A DNA stretch of 64,000 nt. It comes from Alphaproteobacteria bacterium (GTDB lineage: Bacteria; Pseudomonadota; Alphaproteobacteria; Caulobacterales; Maricaulaceae). The DNA is taken from NCBI GenBank assembly GCA_016124665.1, contig WGNH01000017.1, positions 62,001 through 126,000 on the forward strand. The letters are read 5' to 3'. A program made the translations under genes and the position numbers. Shown one piece after another: positions 10,491-18,331 of the stretch. Position 1 is the first letter of the stretch. Each line of letters opens with the position of its first letter. Under the pieces are notes generated by a model that saw nothing but the letters and a program-made list of their open reading frames with translations, was not told the origin of the DNA and made no database searches.

Positions 10491-12326
10491 CTATCCGGAA
10501 ACGACCCTGAAACGGTTTTGCGCTTTCGACAAGCTCAACACTGTTCCCGTCAGGGTCTGAGGATCGACCGGCTTGGTCAGGAAGGCGTTCATCCCCGCCT
10601 CCATGCAGGCGCGGCGGTCCACTTCTGACGTATTGGCGGTCAGGGCGATCATCGGAATCTGGATGCCGGCCTCGCGCGCCGCTCTGGCAACAGACGGCCC
10701 GTCCATTTCCGGCATGCGCAGATCAATCAGCGCCGCATCCAGCCCGCCTGCCATCAGCCGGTCCAGCGCCTCGCGGCCATTCATGGCGCGTTCGGGATGG
10801 GCACCGAGCCGGATCAGGGTGCGTTCAGCAATCAGACCGTTGACCGGATCGTCCTCGGCAATCAGCACACGCAGACCGGACAAAGGCCAGCCCTCTCCTT
10901 CGAGGCGGTTATTGTCACCAGCCTGTCCCGGCATGGCGTCCCGTATAAAGCGCTCGAGACTTTTCCGGCGCACAGGTGTCACCAGCCAGCCATCGGCTCC
11001 TGGCGGGGGATTGTCACGTATCCGGTCTTTCGAGGTCGCTTCCGTCAGGATCAGCGTCCGTTTGGCCCCGGATTCCTGGGCCCGGTCTGCCCATCTTGCA
11101 TCAAGCAATACGGTCATGCCCCGTGCCGACCCCATGCGGTCCGGATTGGACAGCGTGCGGGCGTCTCCGCCCAGCGCCAGTATCTGTGCCGACAGCGCGT
11201 TTCGCGTCACCCGGCAGGGCGAGGCGATCATGACGCTTTCGCCGGCCAGTGGCCGGTCGGTCCGGACGCCCTTCCGGATCGGAACGGGAAGCGCCGCCCA
11301 GAAGGACGCTCCGTCACCCGGCGAGCTTTCCAGCCCGATTTCACCATTCATGGCCTCGACCAGCTTTTTCACCATCGCAAGACCCAGCCCGGCGCCGCTT
11401 TCCTTCAATTGCGCCGACCCTTTCCCGCGCTCGAAATGATCGAAAATTCTTGATTGATCTCCTGTATCAATGCCGGGACCAGTATCTCGCACCGTGATGA
11501 TCAGGCGCGCCCGGTCTTCGCTGTCGATATCACCAGACAATTCTACCCATGCGCCGCCTTCGGAAGTGAATTTCACCGCATTGCCGAGCAGGTTGAACAG
11601 GATCTGGCGCAAACGCGCCGTATCTGCCAGCACTTCCTCCGGAGCCGATTCGCGGACGACACAGGCGAGCGACAATCCTTTTTCCGCCGCACGGGGTGCT
11701 AGCAATTCGACGGCATGCCGCGCGAGGTCGGCCGGGCGGACCGGTTCGGGCCGCAGATCGACATGTCCGGCGTCAAGACGCGACAGGTCGAGAATTTCAT
11801 CAATCAGTCCGAGTCCGTGCATGGCGCTATCGGCAACAGCGCGCACATATTCGCGCTGATCCGGCTGCAGGGTGGTAAGCGCCAGGAGGTCGGCAACCCC
11901 TTTGACGCCTGCCAGCGGTGTCCGCAGCTCATGGGTCACGGACGCAAAGAATCGTGTCCGCGCATCCTCAGCTTCGCGCCGCTCCGCGTCGGCGTCACGC
12001 TGGTCGGTGACATCCCTGCCAATGGAGATCGAGCCTCCGCTTTCAACCGGGCGCTCATCCCACTCCACCCAGCGATTGCCGGCGCGGGTGCGCATCAGCG
12101 CTTCGAACCGTCGGGAACCCTTGTCCGCCGGACCCGCGGGAGCAACGGCAAACCAGCGTCCGGTCCAGTCCGACCGCCGCCCGCCAAACGCCGACAGGAA
12201 GGCATGGTTTACAAACCGCACGCGGCCGTCAGCGGCGCGCAAGAGCGCCATCTCGCCCGTCGAGTCCAGCGCGATCAGGGCGGCTTCAGCGGCCTCGGAG
12301 GCCGCGCGATCCGGAGTCTCTGTCAT
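10491..12326 (-). CDS. Hybrid sensor histidine kinase with C-terminal receiver domain
   Basis: Signalling kinase of 611 aa without evident membrane segments, so probably cytosolic. A PAS-like input domain covers about residues 15-110. The HisKA phospho-acceptor is His132 in FFASVTHELRTPLAG. The HATPase domain follows (N box LLGNAVKF, G1 DTGPGID, G2 GAGLGLAMVKK). Residues about 365-460 resemble a receiver fold but lack the acidic pocket, suggesting a degenerate pseudo-receiver. The C-terminal receiver (LIAEDDPVN, phospho-acceptor Asp near 534 in LIDLRMPEMDG, Lys in LTKPVD) looks intact. The signal is unknown. Tight linkage to the AmpG-like permease hints at cell-wall status, but that is only inference. 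No cognate regulator is adjacent. Confidence 0.9.
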   Translation of the reverse strand: MTETPDRAASEAAEAALIALDSTGEMALLRAADGRVRFVNHAFLSAFGGRRSDWTGRWFAVAPAGPADKGSRRFEALMRTRAGNRWVEWDERPVESGGSISIGRDVTDQRDADAERREAEDARTRFFASVTHELRTPLAGVKGVADLLALTTLQPDQREYVRAVADSAMHGLGLIDEILDLSRLDAGHVDLRPEPVRPADLARHAVELLAPRAAEKGLSLACVVRESAPEEVLADTARLRQILFNLLGNAVKFTSEGGAWVELSGDIDSEDRARLIITVRDTGPGIDTGDQSRIFDHFERGKGSAQLKESGAGLGLAMVKKLVEAMNGEIGLESSPGDGASFWAALPVPIRKGVRTDRPLAGESVMIASPCRVTRNALSAQILALGGDARTLSNPDRMGSARGMTVLLDARWADRAQESGAKRTLILTEATSKDRIRDNPPPGADGWLVTPVRRKSLERFIRDAMPGQAGDNNRLEGEGWPLSGLRVLIAEDDPVNGLIAERTLIRLGAHPERAMNGREALDRLMAGGLDAALIDLRMPEMDGPSVARAAREAGIQIPMIALTANTSEVDRRACMEAGMNAFLTKPVDPQTLTGTVLSLSKAQNRFRVVSG

Positions 12327-12371
12327 GGGTGATATGTCTAGTCCTGAACCGGTTAAGGAAGCGCTTCCACG

Positions 12372-13910
12372 CTACCCGGCGGCGACCCGGTTCCTGCCGG
12401 GCGCGGTCAGGACACCGGCACCGGGAGCGCTCCGGCGTAATGACAAGGCTTCAGCGATGTGAACCCGGCGTACACCCTCGGACCCGTCAAGATCGGCAAT
12501 CGTCCGGGCCGACCGCAAAACCCGATGATAACCGCGTGCCGTCAGCCCCATGGCTTCAGCCGCCTGATTGATCAATTGTTGTCCTCCCCGGTCCGGCTCC
12601 GCCACATGTTCCAGCAATTCCGCCGTCAACCGGGCATTCAACCGCCCGCGTTCCGATTGCGCATCGCGTGCCCGTGCGACACGGGCCGCGGCCTCTGCCG
12701 TGCCTTCCGTGGGCGGCGGCAGGGCGAGGTCAGCGGGCGTGACAGGAGGCACTTCAACATGAAGGTCGATGCGGTCCATCATCGGACCGGACACCCGGGC
12801 CTGATAATCCGCCGCACAGCGCGGACCGCGCTTGCAGGCTTCGCCATTGGCCCCCGCCCAGCCACAACGGCAGGGATTCATCGCCGCAATCAGCTGGAAG
12901 TGGGCCGGATAGGAAATATGCGCATTGGCGCGGGCGACAACAATCTCGCCCGTCTCCAGTGGCTGGCGCAGACTGTCGAGCACCTGCGGGTGAAATTCAG
13001 GCAATTCATCGAGGAATAGCACGCCATGATGCGCCAGCGAGGCCTCCCCGGGCTTGGCTTTCTGGCCGCCACCAACCATGGCCGCCATCGAGGCCGAATG
13101 GTGCGGTGCCCGGAAGGGCCGCGACCGGGTCAGCCGCCCGCGTTCCAGCAACCCTGCTACGGACTGGATCATGGAGACATCCAGCAATTCGGACGCGGAC
13201 AACGGCGGAAGCAGGCCGGGAAGGCGCGCCGCCATCATCGATTTTCCGGACCCGGGCGGCCCGACCATCAGGAGGTTGTGCCCGCCCGCCGCGGCGATCT
13301 CCAGCGCCCGCTTGGCGCTTTCCTGTCCTTTGACATCCCTGAGATCGAGGTCAGGCCGGCTGTCGATCAGATCACCGGGAACAGGCCGGGACAGCATTTG
13401 CCGGCCCTTGAAATGATTGACCAGCTGGATCAGCGAGGCGGGGGCCAGAATGGAGAGCTCGCCCCCGGCCCAGGCCGCTTCCGGACCACACGCTTCCGGA
13501 CAGATGAATCCGAGATCGTGCTCGCTGGCCGCCATGGCAGCGGGCAGGGCCCCCGGCGTCATGTTGATGGACCCATCCAGTCCCAGCTCACCCATGGCGA
13601 GGTGGTCGGCAGCCGCATCCGGCGGAATGACGTCCATGGCCGCCATCAGGCACAGGGCGATGGGAAGATCGAAATGCGCGCCTTCCTTCGGCCGGTCTGC
13701 CGGCGCGAGATTGACGATCACCCGGCCGGGCGGCAGCGACAGGCCGATGGCGGCGAACGCAGCACGCACCCGCTCCCGGCTCTCGGCAACCGCCTTGTCC
13801 GCCAGCCCGACCACCATGAAGGCCGGCTGGCCGCCGGCAAACTGTGCCTGCGCGTCCACGCGCCGCGCTTTTGCGCCTTCAAAGGCAATTGTTGTGGTGC
13901 TGGCCGCCAT
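12372..13910 (-). CDS. comM: YifB/ComM family Mg-chelatase-like AAA+ ATPase
   Basis: The ComM/YifB family comprises hexameric helicases that promote branch migration during integration of transforming DNA; many non-competent bacteria also carry them. The 512-aa protein has the N-terminal ChlI-type domain (VVGLADKAVAESRERVRAAF, VNLAPADRPKEGAHFDLPIALC), Walker A GPPGSGKSMMAARLPG near residue 216, the segment FRAPHHSAS, Walker B GVLFLDELPEF, and a C-terminal Mg_chelatase_C domain (INQAAEAMGLTARGYHRVLR). The ATG at 13908-13910 follows a purine-rich stretch. About 93 bp upstream is a GAAC-N7-GAAC motif matching the alphaproteobacterial LexA box, suggesting DNA-damage control, with a perfect 17-bp palindrome between box and gene. 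Confidence 0.93.
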   Translation of the reverse strand: MAASTTTIAFEGAKARRVDAQAQFAGGQPAFMVVGLADKAVAESRERVRAAFAAIGLSLPPGRVIVNLAPADRPKEGAHFDLPIALCLMAAMDVIPPDAAADHLAMGELGLDGSINMTPGALPAAMAASEHDLGFICPEACGPEAAWAGGELSILAPASLIQLVNHFKGRQMLSRPVPGDLIDSRPDLDLRDVKGQESAKRALEIAAAGGHNLLMVGPPGSGKSMMAARLPGLLPPLSASELLDVSMIQSVAGLLERGRLTRSRPFRAPHHSASMAAMVGGGQKAKPGEASLAHHGVLFLDELPEFHPQVLDSLRQPLETGEIVVARANAHISYPAHFQLIAAMNPCRCGWAGANGEACKRGPRCAADYQARVSGPMMDRIDLHVEVPPVTPADLALPPPTEGTAEAAARVARARDAQSERGRLNARLTAELLEHVAEPDRGGQQLINQAAEAMGLTARGYHRVLRSARTIADLDGSEGVRRVHIAEALSLRRSAPGAGVLTAPGRNRVAAG

Positions 13911-13967
13911 GTCCCATCCCCTGTCCGGACGCTCCCGCTGGAGTAAGTCCTTATGATATCAACAGCT

Positions 13968-13984
13968 TTCCACAAATTGTGGAA
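13968..13984. repeat. 17-bp perfect inverted repeat upstream of comM
   Basis: TTCCACAA-A-TTGTGGAA, with two 8-bp arms around a single central base, lies 58 bp upstream of the comM start and just inside the SOS-like box. The symmetric form suits a homodimeric DNA-binding protein better than an RNA hairpin, since the loop would be too short without opening pairs. The cognate protein is unknown. Confidence 0.6.
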
Positions 13985-14002
13985 CAATTCCGATCAAAAC
14001 AG

Positions 14003-14017
14003 GAACATAGTAAGAAC
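14003..14017. promoter_or_regulatory. Candidate LexA (SOS) box upstream of comM
   Basis: The sequence is GAAC-N7-GAAC with spacer ATAGTAA, the exact direct-repeat format (GTTC-N7-GTTC on the other strand) described for LexA boxes in Alphaproteobacteria. It lies 93-107 bp upstream of comM in the comM-gshB gap. This is further from the start codon than many LexA sites, so the promoter would have to lie far upstream or repression would act at a distance. Confidence 0.55.
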
Positions 14018-14044
14018 GAATGACCATTGCGAGTCAAGGTTGCG

Positions 14045-14998
14045 TCAGATTTGTTTGCCCAGACGCCGGTCCACAGCATCCCAGAACAACGCCGCCGCAT
14101 CCACGCCGGAAAAGCGTTTCAGCTCCTGCACGCCGGTGGGGGAGGTGACATTGATCTCGGTCAGCCGGTCGCCGATCACATCGATCCCGACCAGGACAAG
14201 GCCGCGCTGCTTCAGCACCGGCCCGATCACCTCGCAGATATGCCGGTCGGCCGCGTTCAGCTCGGCGGCTTCCGCCCGGCCGCCCACATGCATGTTGGAG
14301 CGGGTTTCTCCCGGCTGTGGCACACGGTTGATGACGCCGGCAGGTTCGCCATCAATCAGGATAACGCGCCGGTCGCCTGCCGCCACATTCGGCAGAAACG
14401 CCTGGGCGATGATCGGTTCCCGGTTGATGCCGAAAAACATTTCCACGATGGACGAGAAATTGCCGTCATCGGGCTTTATCCGGAAGACGCCGGCCCCGCC
14501 ATTACCGTAGAGCGGCTTGAGGATGATATCCCCGTGTTCGGCCCGGAACGTCTTGATTGCAGCAACATCGCGTGAAATCAGCGTCGGCGGGATGAGAGCG
14601 GGAAAATCCAGCGGAAAGATTTTCTCCGGGCTGGAGCGGACCCATTCCGGATCATTGAGTACCAGCGTCCGGCCTTTCAGGTATTCCAGAATGTGACAGG
14701 CCGTGATGTAGGACATGTCAAAGGGCGGATCCTGGCGCATCAACACCACATCGACATCATCTGCCAGATCCAGCGTCTCGCGCTCACCCTCAATGGCCGG
14801 CTGCTCTTTGACGCGCTGGACCGTTACGGGCCGCGCTCGGGCCGTGATTTTCCCCGCCTCCCAGGACAGGTGTTGCGGCTGATAGGTCCACAATCTGTGA
14901 CCTCGTGCCTGCGCGGCCTCCATCAGGGCAAAACTGGTATCGCCATTGATATCGACTCCGGAAACCGGGTCCATCTGCACCGCAATGCGAAGGCTCAT
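14045..14998 (-). CDS. gshB: Glutathione synthase (prokaryotic ATP-grasp type)
   Basis: Ligates gamma-glutamylcysteine and glycine with ATP in the last step of glutathione synthesis, in the cytosol. The 317 aa match the family. The N-terminus MSLRIAVQMDPVSGVDINGD is typical (MDP near the start, then GD). Conserved stretches include LMRQDPPFDMSYITACHILE, LNDPEWVRSSPEKIF, DIILKPLYGNGGAGVFRI and the C-terminal GIDVIGDRLTEINVTSPTGVQE, which forms the ATP/Mg site. It is 12 bp downstream of the BON-lipoprotein gene and probably belongs to the rsmI-yraN-BON-gshB transcript. The order rsmI, yraN, gshB is common in Alphaproteobacteria. Confidence 0.96.
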   Translation of the reverse strand: MSLRIAVQMDPVSGVDINGDTSFALMEAAQARGHRLWTYQPQHLSWEAGKITARARPVTVQRVKEQPAIEGERETLDLADDVDVVLMRQDPPFDMSYITACHILEYLKGRTLVLNDPEWVRSSPEKIFPLDFPALIPPTLISRDVAAIKTFRAEHGDIILKPLYGNGGAGVFRIKPDDGNFSSIVEMFFGINREPIIAQAFLPNVAAGDRRVILIDGEPAGVINRVPQPGETRSNMHVGGRAEAAELNAADRHICEVIGPVLKQRGLVLVGIDVIGDRLTEINVTSPTGVQELKRFSGVDAAALFWDAVDRRLGKQI

Positions 14999-15010
14999 TG
15001 TCTGTCCTGA

Positions 15011-15676
15011 CTAGTCTATGGGTGTGACCGGGGCTGACCGTACATCCTGCGGAGGATCGAGGGATGGCAAGGAATCAAGGGCCGGAATGGCCTCGCCGCC
15101 ACAGGCTACCGCCTGCCTTTCCCCGCGTGCGACGGGCGTTGTCTCTTCGCCAATAACGCGGACCAGAGTGACGACGTCGGTCACACCATCCACGAGAGAG
15201 GCATGTTGCGCGGCACGCTCCAGCTCACCTCGCGTCCGTGCAATGCCGAGCAGGAAGACACGGCCGTTTTCAGCCTCGACATTGTAATTGACGCTGCGCA
15301 CCGACCTGTCGCGCAAGAGGCGCGAGCGCACTTGCTGGGTAATCCAGCTATCGCGGGCTCCGTCGCGCAGGGTCGAGGCACTCCCGACTTCGATTTCATT
15401 CTCGACCGCCCGGACGGCGAGAGCAGACCAGGCCAGGCATTCCGCCTGCCGACGGTCCTCTTCGCGCGGAGCTGTACCGGTTAGCAATGCCAGACCGTCA
15501 GTCACTTCGACATCCACGCCATCGAGCGCATACCCTTCAGCGCGGGTCATGGCGGCCTTGATGGAAAGCGAGGCATTGGTATCGTCAATATCACGGCCAA
15601 TCGACCGTTCAGGCTGCATCGCGGCGCAGGCCGAAAGCGACAGCGCCAGAAATGCGGGAATGAATCGGAAAATCAT
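15011..15676 (-). CDS. BON-domain lipoprotein
   Basis: Predicted periplasmic lipoprotein of 221 aa. The N-terminus MIFRFIPAFLALSLSACAAM is a signal peptide ending in a lipobox (LSAC). Two BON domains follow, at about residues 35-105 and 110-180 (each with a hydrophobic beta core and a central Gly-x-Ala/Thr turn, VTDGLALLTGTAP and NGRVFLLGIAR). BON proteins such as OsmY and DolP bind membrane phospholipid and protect envelope integrity. The ATG at 15674-15676 is chosen because GGAG lies nine bases upstream; the frame is open for 13 more codons. It sits between yraN and gshB on the same strand, a common alphaproteobacterial arrangement. Confidence 0.9.
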   Translation of the reverse strand: MIFRFIPAFLALSLSACAAMQPERSIGRDIDDTNASLSIKAAMTRAEGYALDGVDVEVTDGLALLTGTAPREEDRRQAECLAWSALAVRAVENEIEVGSASTLRDGARDSWITQQVRSRLLRDRSVRSVNYNVEAENGRVFLLGIARTRGELERAAQHASLVDGVTDVVTLVRVIGEETTPVARGERQAVACGGEAIPALDSLPSLDPPQDVRSAPVTPID

Positions 15677-15736
15677 GCGTCGATACTCCAGAATGGGCCG
15701 CCCCGCCCGGGACACTATCCGGGCAAATGATTCCGT

Positions 15737-16123
15737 TCAATTAATGTCCGGGGCAGATCGGCCCTCGGGCCAGAAAGCCTGACGGACATGATACGGCAGG
15801 CGCCAGGCACGGATCACGATCAGATCATAACGGATGGCGAGACCGGTAAATTGCCGCCGTCGGCCTGTAAAGCTGGATGTGCCACGGATGATGCGCTGCT
15901 GCTGGTGCCAGGTCAGAGCGTTGATTCCGTCTTCCAGCGTGTTGCGGGCCTTGACCTCGACAATCGCCAGAAGACCACCCTTGCAGGCCACAATGTCGAG
16001 TTCGCCGGACGGCGTTTTCTCGCGCATGGCAACAATCCGGTATCCTTTCAGCATCAGCCACAGGGCCGCCCACTTCTCGGACCGGCGGCCCCGGGCTTCA
16101 GCCCTCTGGCGCTGACCGGTCAC
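15737..16123 (-). CDS. yraN: YraN family protein (UPF0102, endonuclease-like fold)
   Basis: Small 128-aa protein of the YraN/UPF0102 family. The family has a restriction-endonuclease-like fold, but its biological role is not established. The putative catalytic core is visible as GELDIVACKGGLLAIVEVKAR (the E-x-D...E-V-K pattern). The N-terminal RRSEKWAALWLMLKGYRIVA is also typical. It starts with a GTG that overlaps the rsmI stop by four bases (GTGA), so it is translationally coupled to rsmI, its usual partner across proteobacteria. I see no damage. Confidence 0.92.
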   Translation of the reverse strand: MTGQRQRAEARGRRSEKWAALWLMLKGYRIVAMREKTPSGELDIVACKGGLLAIVEVKARNTLEDGINALTWHQQQRIIRGTSSFTGRRRQFTGLAIRYDLIVIRAWRLPYHVRQAFWPEGRSAPDIN

Positions 16124-17016
16124 CCGCCGCCCTCTTTCAGGACTTGCGCCCGGGCGTAGAGGTCGCGCTTGCTGAGCCCGGTAGCCTGCGCGACTCTTGC
16201 CGCTGCGCCCTTGACGCCAAGTCCGGGGATCAGGGCCGTCAATTCGGCATCAATGTCCACCTGCACGTTATCGCCAGCCTCGCCCGGCCCGACCAGAAGC
16301 GTGATTTCGCCACGCGGTGCGCCTGCCCCGGCATAAAAGTCCGCCAGCTCGCGAATCGGTCCGCGCCGGTATTCCTCGAATTTCTTGGTCAGCTCCCGGG
16401 CCACAACCGCCTCGCGATCCCCGAGAACAGACGCGATATCGGCCAGACTCGCCGCCAGCCGCGGACCGGATTCATAAAAAACCAGCGTCCCCGGAATGGC
16501 GGCTAACTCCTTCAGGCGATTTTGTCGCGTCCCCGACCGTGGCGGCAAAAACCCGGCAAAGAAAAACGCGTCGCTCGGCAGGCCTGAAGCCGCCAGCCCA
16601 GCCAGCAGGGCGGAAGCCCCCGGCAGCGATCGGACCGGATGGCCGGCCTCGACCGCTTCCCGCACCAGCTTGTAGCCGGGGTCGGAAATCAGCGGCGTAC
16701 CGGCGTCGGAGATCAGAACGACGCGCTCGCCATCTGCCAGCGCCTGAAGAATGTCCGGCCGCATCTTCGCCCCGTTATGATCATGATAGGGCTGAACTTT
16801 CGCGCTGATGCCGTAAGCGTCCATCAGTTTCCGGGCAACGCGCGTGTCCTCGGCCAGTATACGATCCGCACCGGCAAGTGCGTCCAGCGCACGCAGCGTA
16901 ATATCCCGCAAATTGCCAATCGGCGTCGAAACAATGTTGAGGCCCGGCTCAGGCGGTTGCGGTGCGGGAGCGCGGCGGCTAGTTTTGGCCGGAATATCTG
17001 AAGGCGGTTCGGACAT
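16120..17016 (-). CDS. rsmI: 16S rRNA (cytidine(1402)-2'-O)-methyltransferase RsmI
   Basis: Uses S-adenosylmethionine to 2'-O-methylate C1402 in the ribosomal decoding centre. The 298-aa protein shows LNIVSTPIGNLRDITLRAL near residue 28, LAEDTRVARKLMDAYGI, VVLISDAGTPLISDPGYKLV and LPGASALLAGLAASGLP, all diagnostic of the tetrapyrrole-methylase-type RsmI family. The frame stays open far upstream through a Gly-rich antisense of a proline run, which is clearly not coding here. The chosen ATG at 17014-17016 has GGGAG four bases upstream. Its start codon shares the bases CATG with that of the divergent lipoprotein gene. Confidence 0.94.
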   Translation of the reverse strand: MSEPPSDIPAKTSRRAPAPQPPEPGLNIVSTPIGNLRDITLRALDALAGADRILAEDTRVARKLMDAYGISAKVQPYHDHNGAKMRPDILQALADGERVVLISDAGTPLISDPGYKLVREAVEAGHPVRSLPGASALLAGLAASGLPSDAFFFAGFLPPRSGTRQNRLKELAAIPGTLVFYESGPRLAASLADIASVLGDREAVVARELTKKFEEYRRGPIRELADFYAGAGAPRGEITLLVGPGEAGDNVQVDIDAELTALIPGLGVKGAAARVAQATGLSKRDLYARAQVLKEGGG

Positions 17017-18331
17017 GATTCTCCCAACATCTTTGCGCGGCTTGCGCAAACTACCAAGACCGATTGTTGTAACGCTGGCCCTGACGGCATTGGCAGCTTG
17101 TGCCAGCACGCCGCCTCCACCGCCACCGCCCCCTCCGCCGCCGGTCGTCACCGAGCCGGAAGTGACAGAGCCGGAGGTCATTGAGCCGGAGATCATCCGC
17201 GAAGGCGGCCTGATCCCGCACCACCTCGAGGGCCGCGAGGTCACGCGCGCCGCCCTGCTTTTACCCTTCAGCCATCCCAATGCAGCTGCGCGCAATGAAG
17301 CGGCAAATCTTCTGCAAGCCGCTGAACTGGCCCTGTTCGAACACGGACCGGAGACCCTGGTTTTGATGCCGAAAGATACAGGCGGCACTAATGAAGGCGC
17401 GCGCCAGGCAGCGCAGGCCGCAATCGATGACGGCGCTGATATTATCCTGGGCCCCCTGTTTGGTGCAGCGGCCACTGCGGCAGGAGACGTGGCCCGCCGT
17501 TACGATGTGCCCGTACTGGCTTTCTCGACCGACACGTCGATCGCCGGCAACGGCGTGTATCTGCTGAGCCTTCCGCCCGAGCAGGAAGTTGCCCGGATTA
17601 CGGCCTATGTGGCCCGGCTGGGCGTTGAACGATTCGCGTTTATCGGGCCGGGAGGGGCCTATGGCAGCGCCGTGCGCGATGCGCTGGCGGAGACCGCTGA
17701 GCTGAATGGCGGATATCTGGCGGCCGAGGAAACCTATGTCGGGGGTGTCGAGGCCATGACATCGGCGGCCCGCCGTCTCTCGCAGCTGGGCTTTACCAGC
17801 CTTGAGGCCGAAGATGCGATGATGTTCAATTCCAGCGAATGGGTCCCGTCAGCCGACGCGCCCTTCCAGGCTGTGATGTTGCCGGAGGGCGGTACCCGTT
17901 TGAGGACGCTCGGACCGCTATTACCCTATCACGAGATCGATCCTCTGATCGTCCGTTTTCTCGGGACGGGCCTGTGGAATGACGAGGAGACACGGCGCGA
18001 ACCGGTCTTGCATGGCGGCTGGTTCGCCGGGCCAGACGCCGAAGCTCATAGTGCATTTTCCGCGCAATATCAGTCCGCCTTTGGCGATGAACCCTCAAGA
18101 ATCGCCAGTCATGCCTATGACGCGGTCCTGCTGGCGGTCTTTTTCGCCAATGAAGGAGAGGTCAGCCGCGAGGCGCTCGAGGATCCCGAAGGGTTTTATG
18201 GCGCGGACGGCCTGTTCCGCTTCCGGGCAGATGGCCGCATCGAGCGGGGTCTGGCCGTATACGAGGTCCGCCATGACGGTTTCCGGGTCATCGACCCGGC
18301 GCCGCGCAGTTTTGATCCGGCCGTGTTCTAG
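17015..18331 (+). CDS. Penicillin-binding protein activator-like lipoprotein (LppC/LpoA family)
   Basis: Predicted outer-membrane lipoprotein of 438 aa. A signal peptide with Arg/Lys residues and a hydrophobic stretch ends in the lipobox LAAC near residue 29. A run of eleven prolines and three acidic V/I-EPE repeats form a linker. From about residue 65 the protein is a periplasmic-binding-protein-like LppC domain (RAALLLPFSHPNAAARNEA, DDGADIILGPLFGAAATAAG, FAFIGPGGAYG). LpoA proteins activate PBP1A in gammaproteobacteria; in Alphaproteobacteria the role is by homology only. It diverges from rsmI, its usual neighbour. Its stop codon interlocks with that of hemW in CTAG. Confidence 0.88.
   Translation: MILPTSLRGLRKLPRPIVVTLALTALAACASTPPPPPPPPPPPVVTEPEVTEPEVIEPEIIREGGLIPHHLEGREVTRAALLLPFSHPNAAARNEAANLLQAAELALFEHGPETLVLMPKDTGGTNEGARQAAQAAIDDGADIILGPLFGAAATAAGDVARRYDVPVLAFSTDTSIAGNGVYLLSLPPEQEVARITAYVARLGVERFAFIGPGGAYGSAVRDALAETAELNGGYLAAEETYVGGVEAMTSAARRLSQLGFTSLEAEDAMMFNSSEWVPSADAPFQAVMLPEGGTRLRTLGPLLPYHEIDPLIVRFLGTGLWNDEETRREPVLHGGWFAGPDAEAHSAFSAQYQSAFGDEPSRIASHAYDAVLLAVFFANEGEVSREALEDPEGFYGADGLFRFRADGRIERGLAVYEVRHDGFRVIDPAPRSFDPAVF
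17110..17143 (+). repeat. Polyproline-encoding tract
   Basis: Eleven consecutive proline codons (CCG/CCT/CCA/CCC mixed) follow the lipobox of the LppC-like lipoprotein. The codons vary, so the amino-acid run and not the DNA repeat is conserved. Such runs stall ribosomes and need elongation factor P. Confidence 0.85.

Noticed and set aside
16120-17475. Extended rsmI frame with a long Gly run
   Set aside because: The extension is the antisense of the polyproline tract and start of the LppC-like gene; rsmI begins at 17016.
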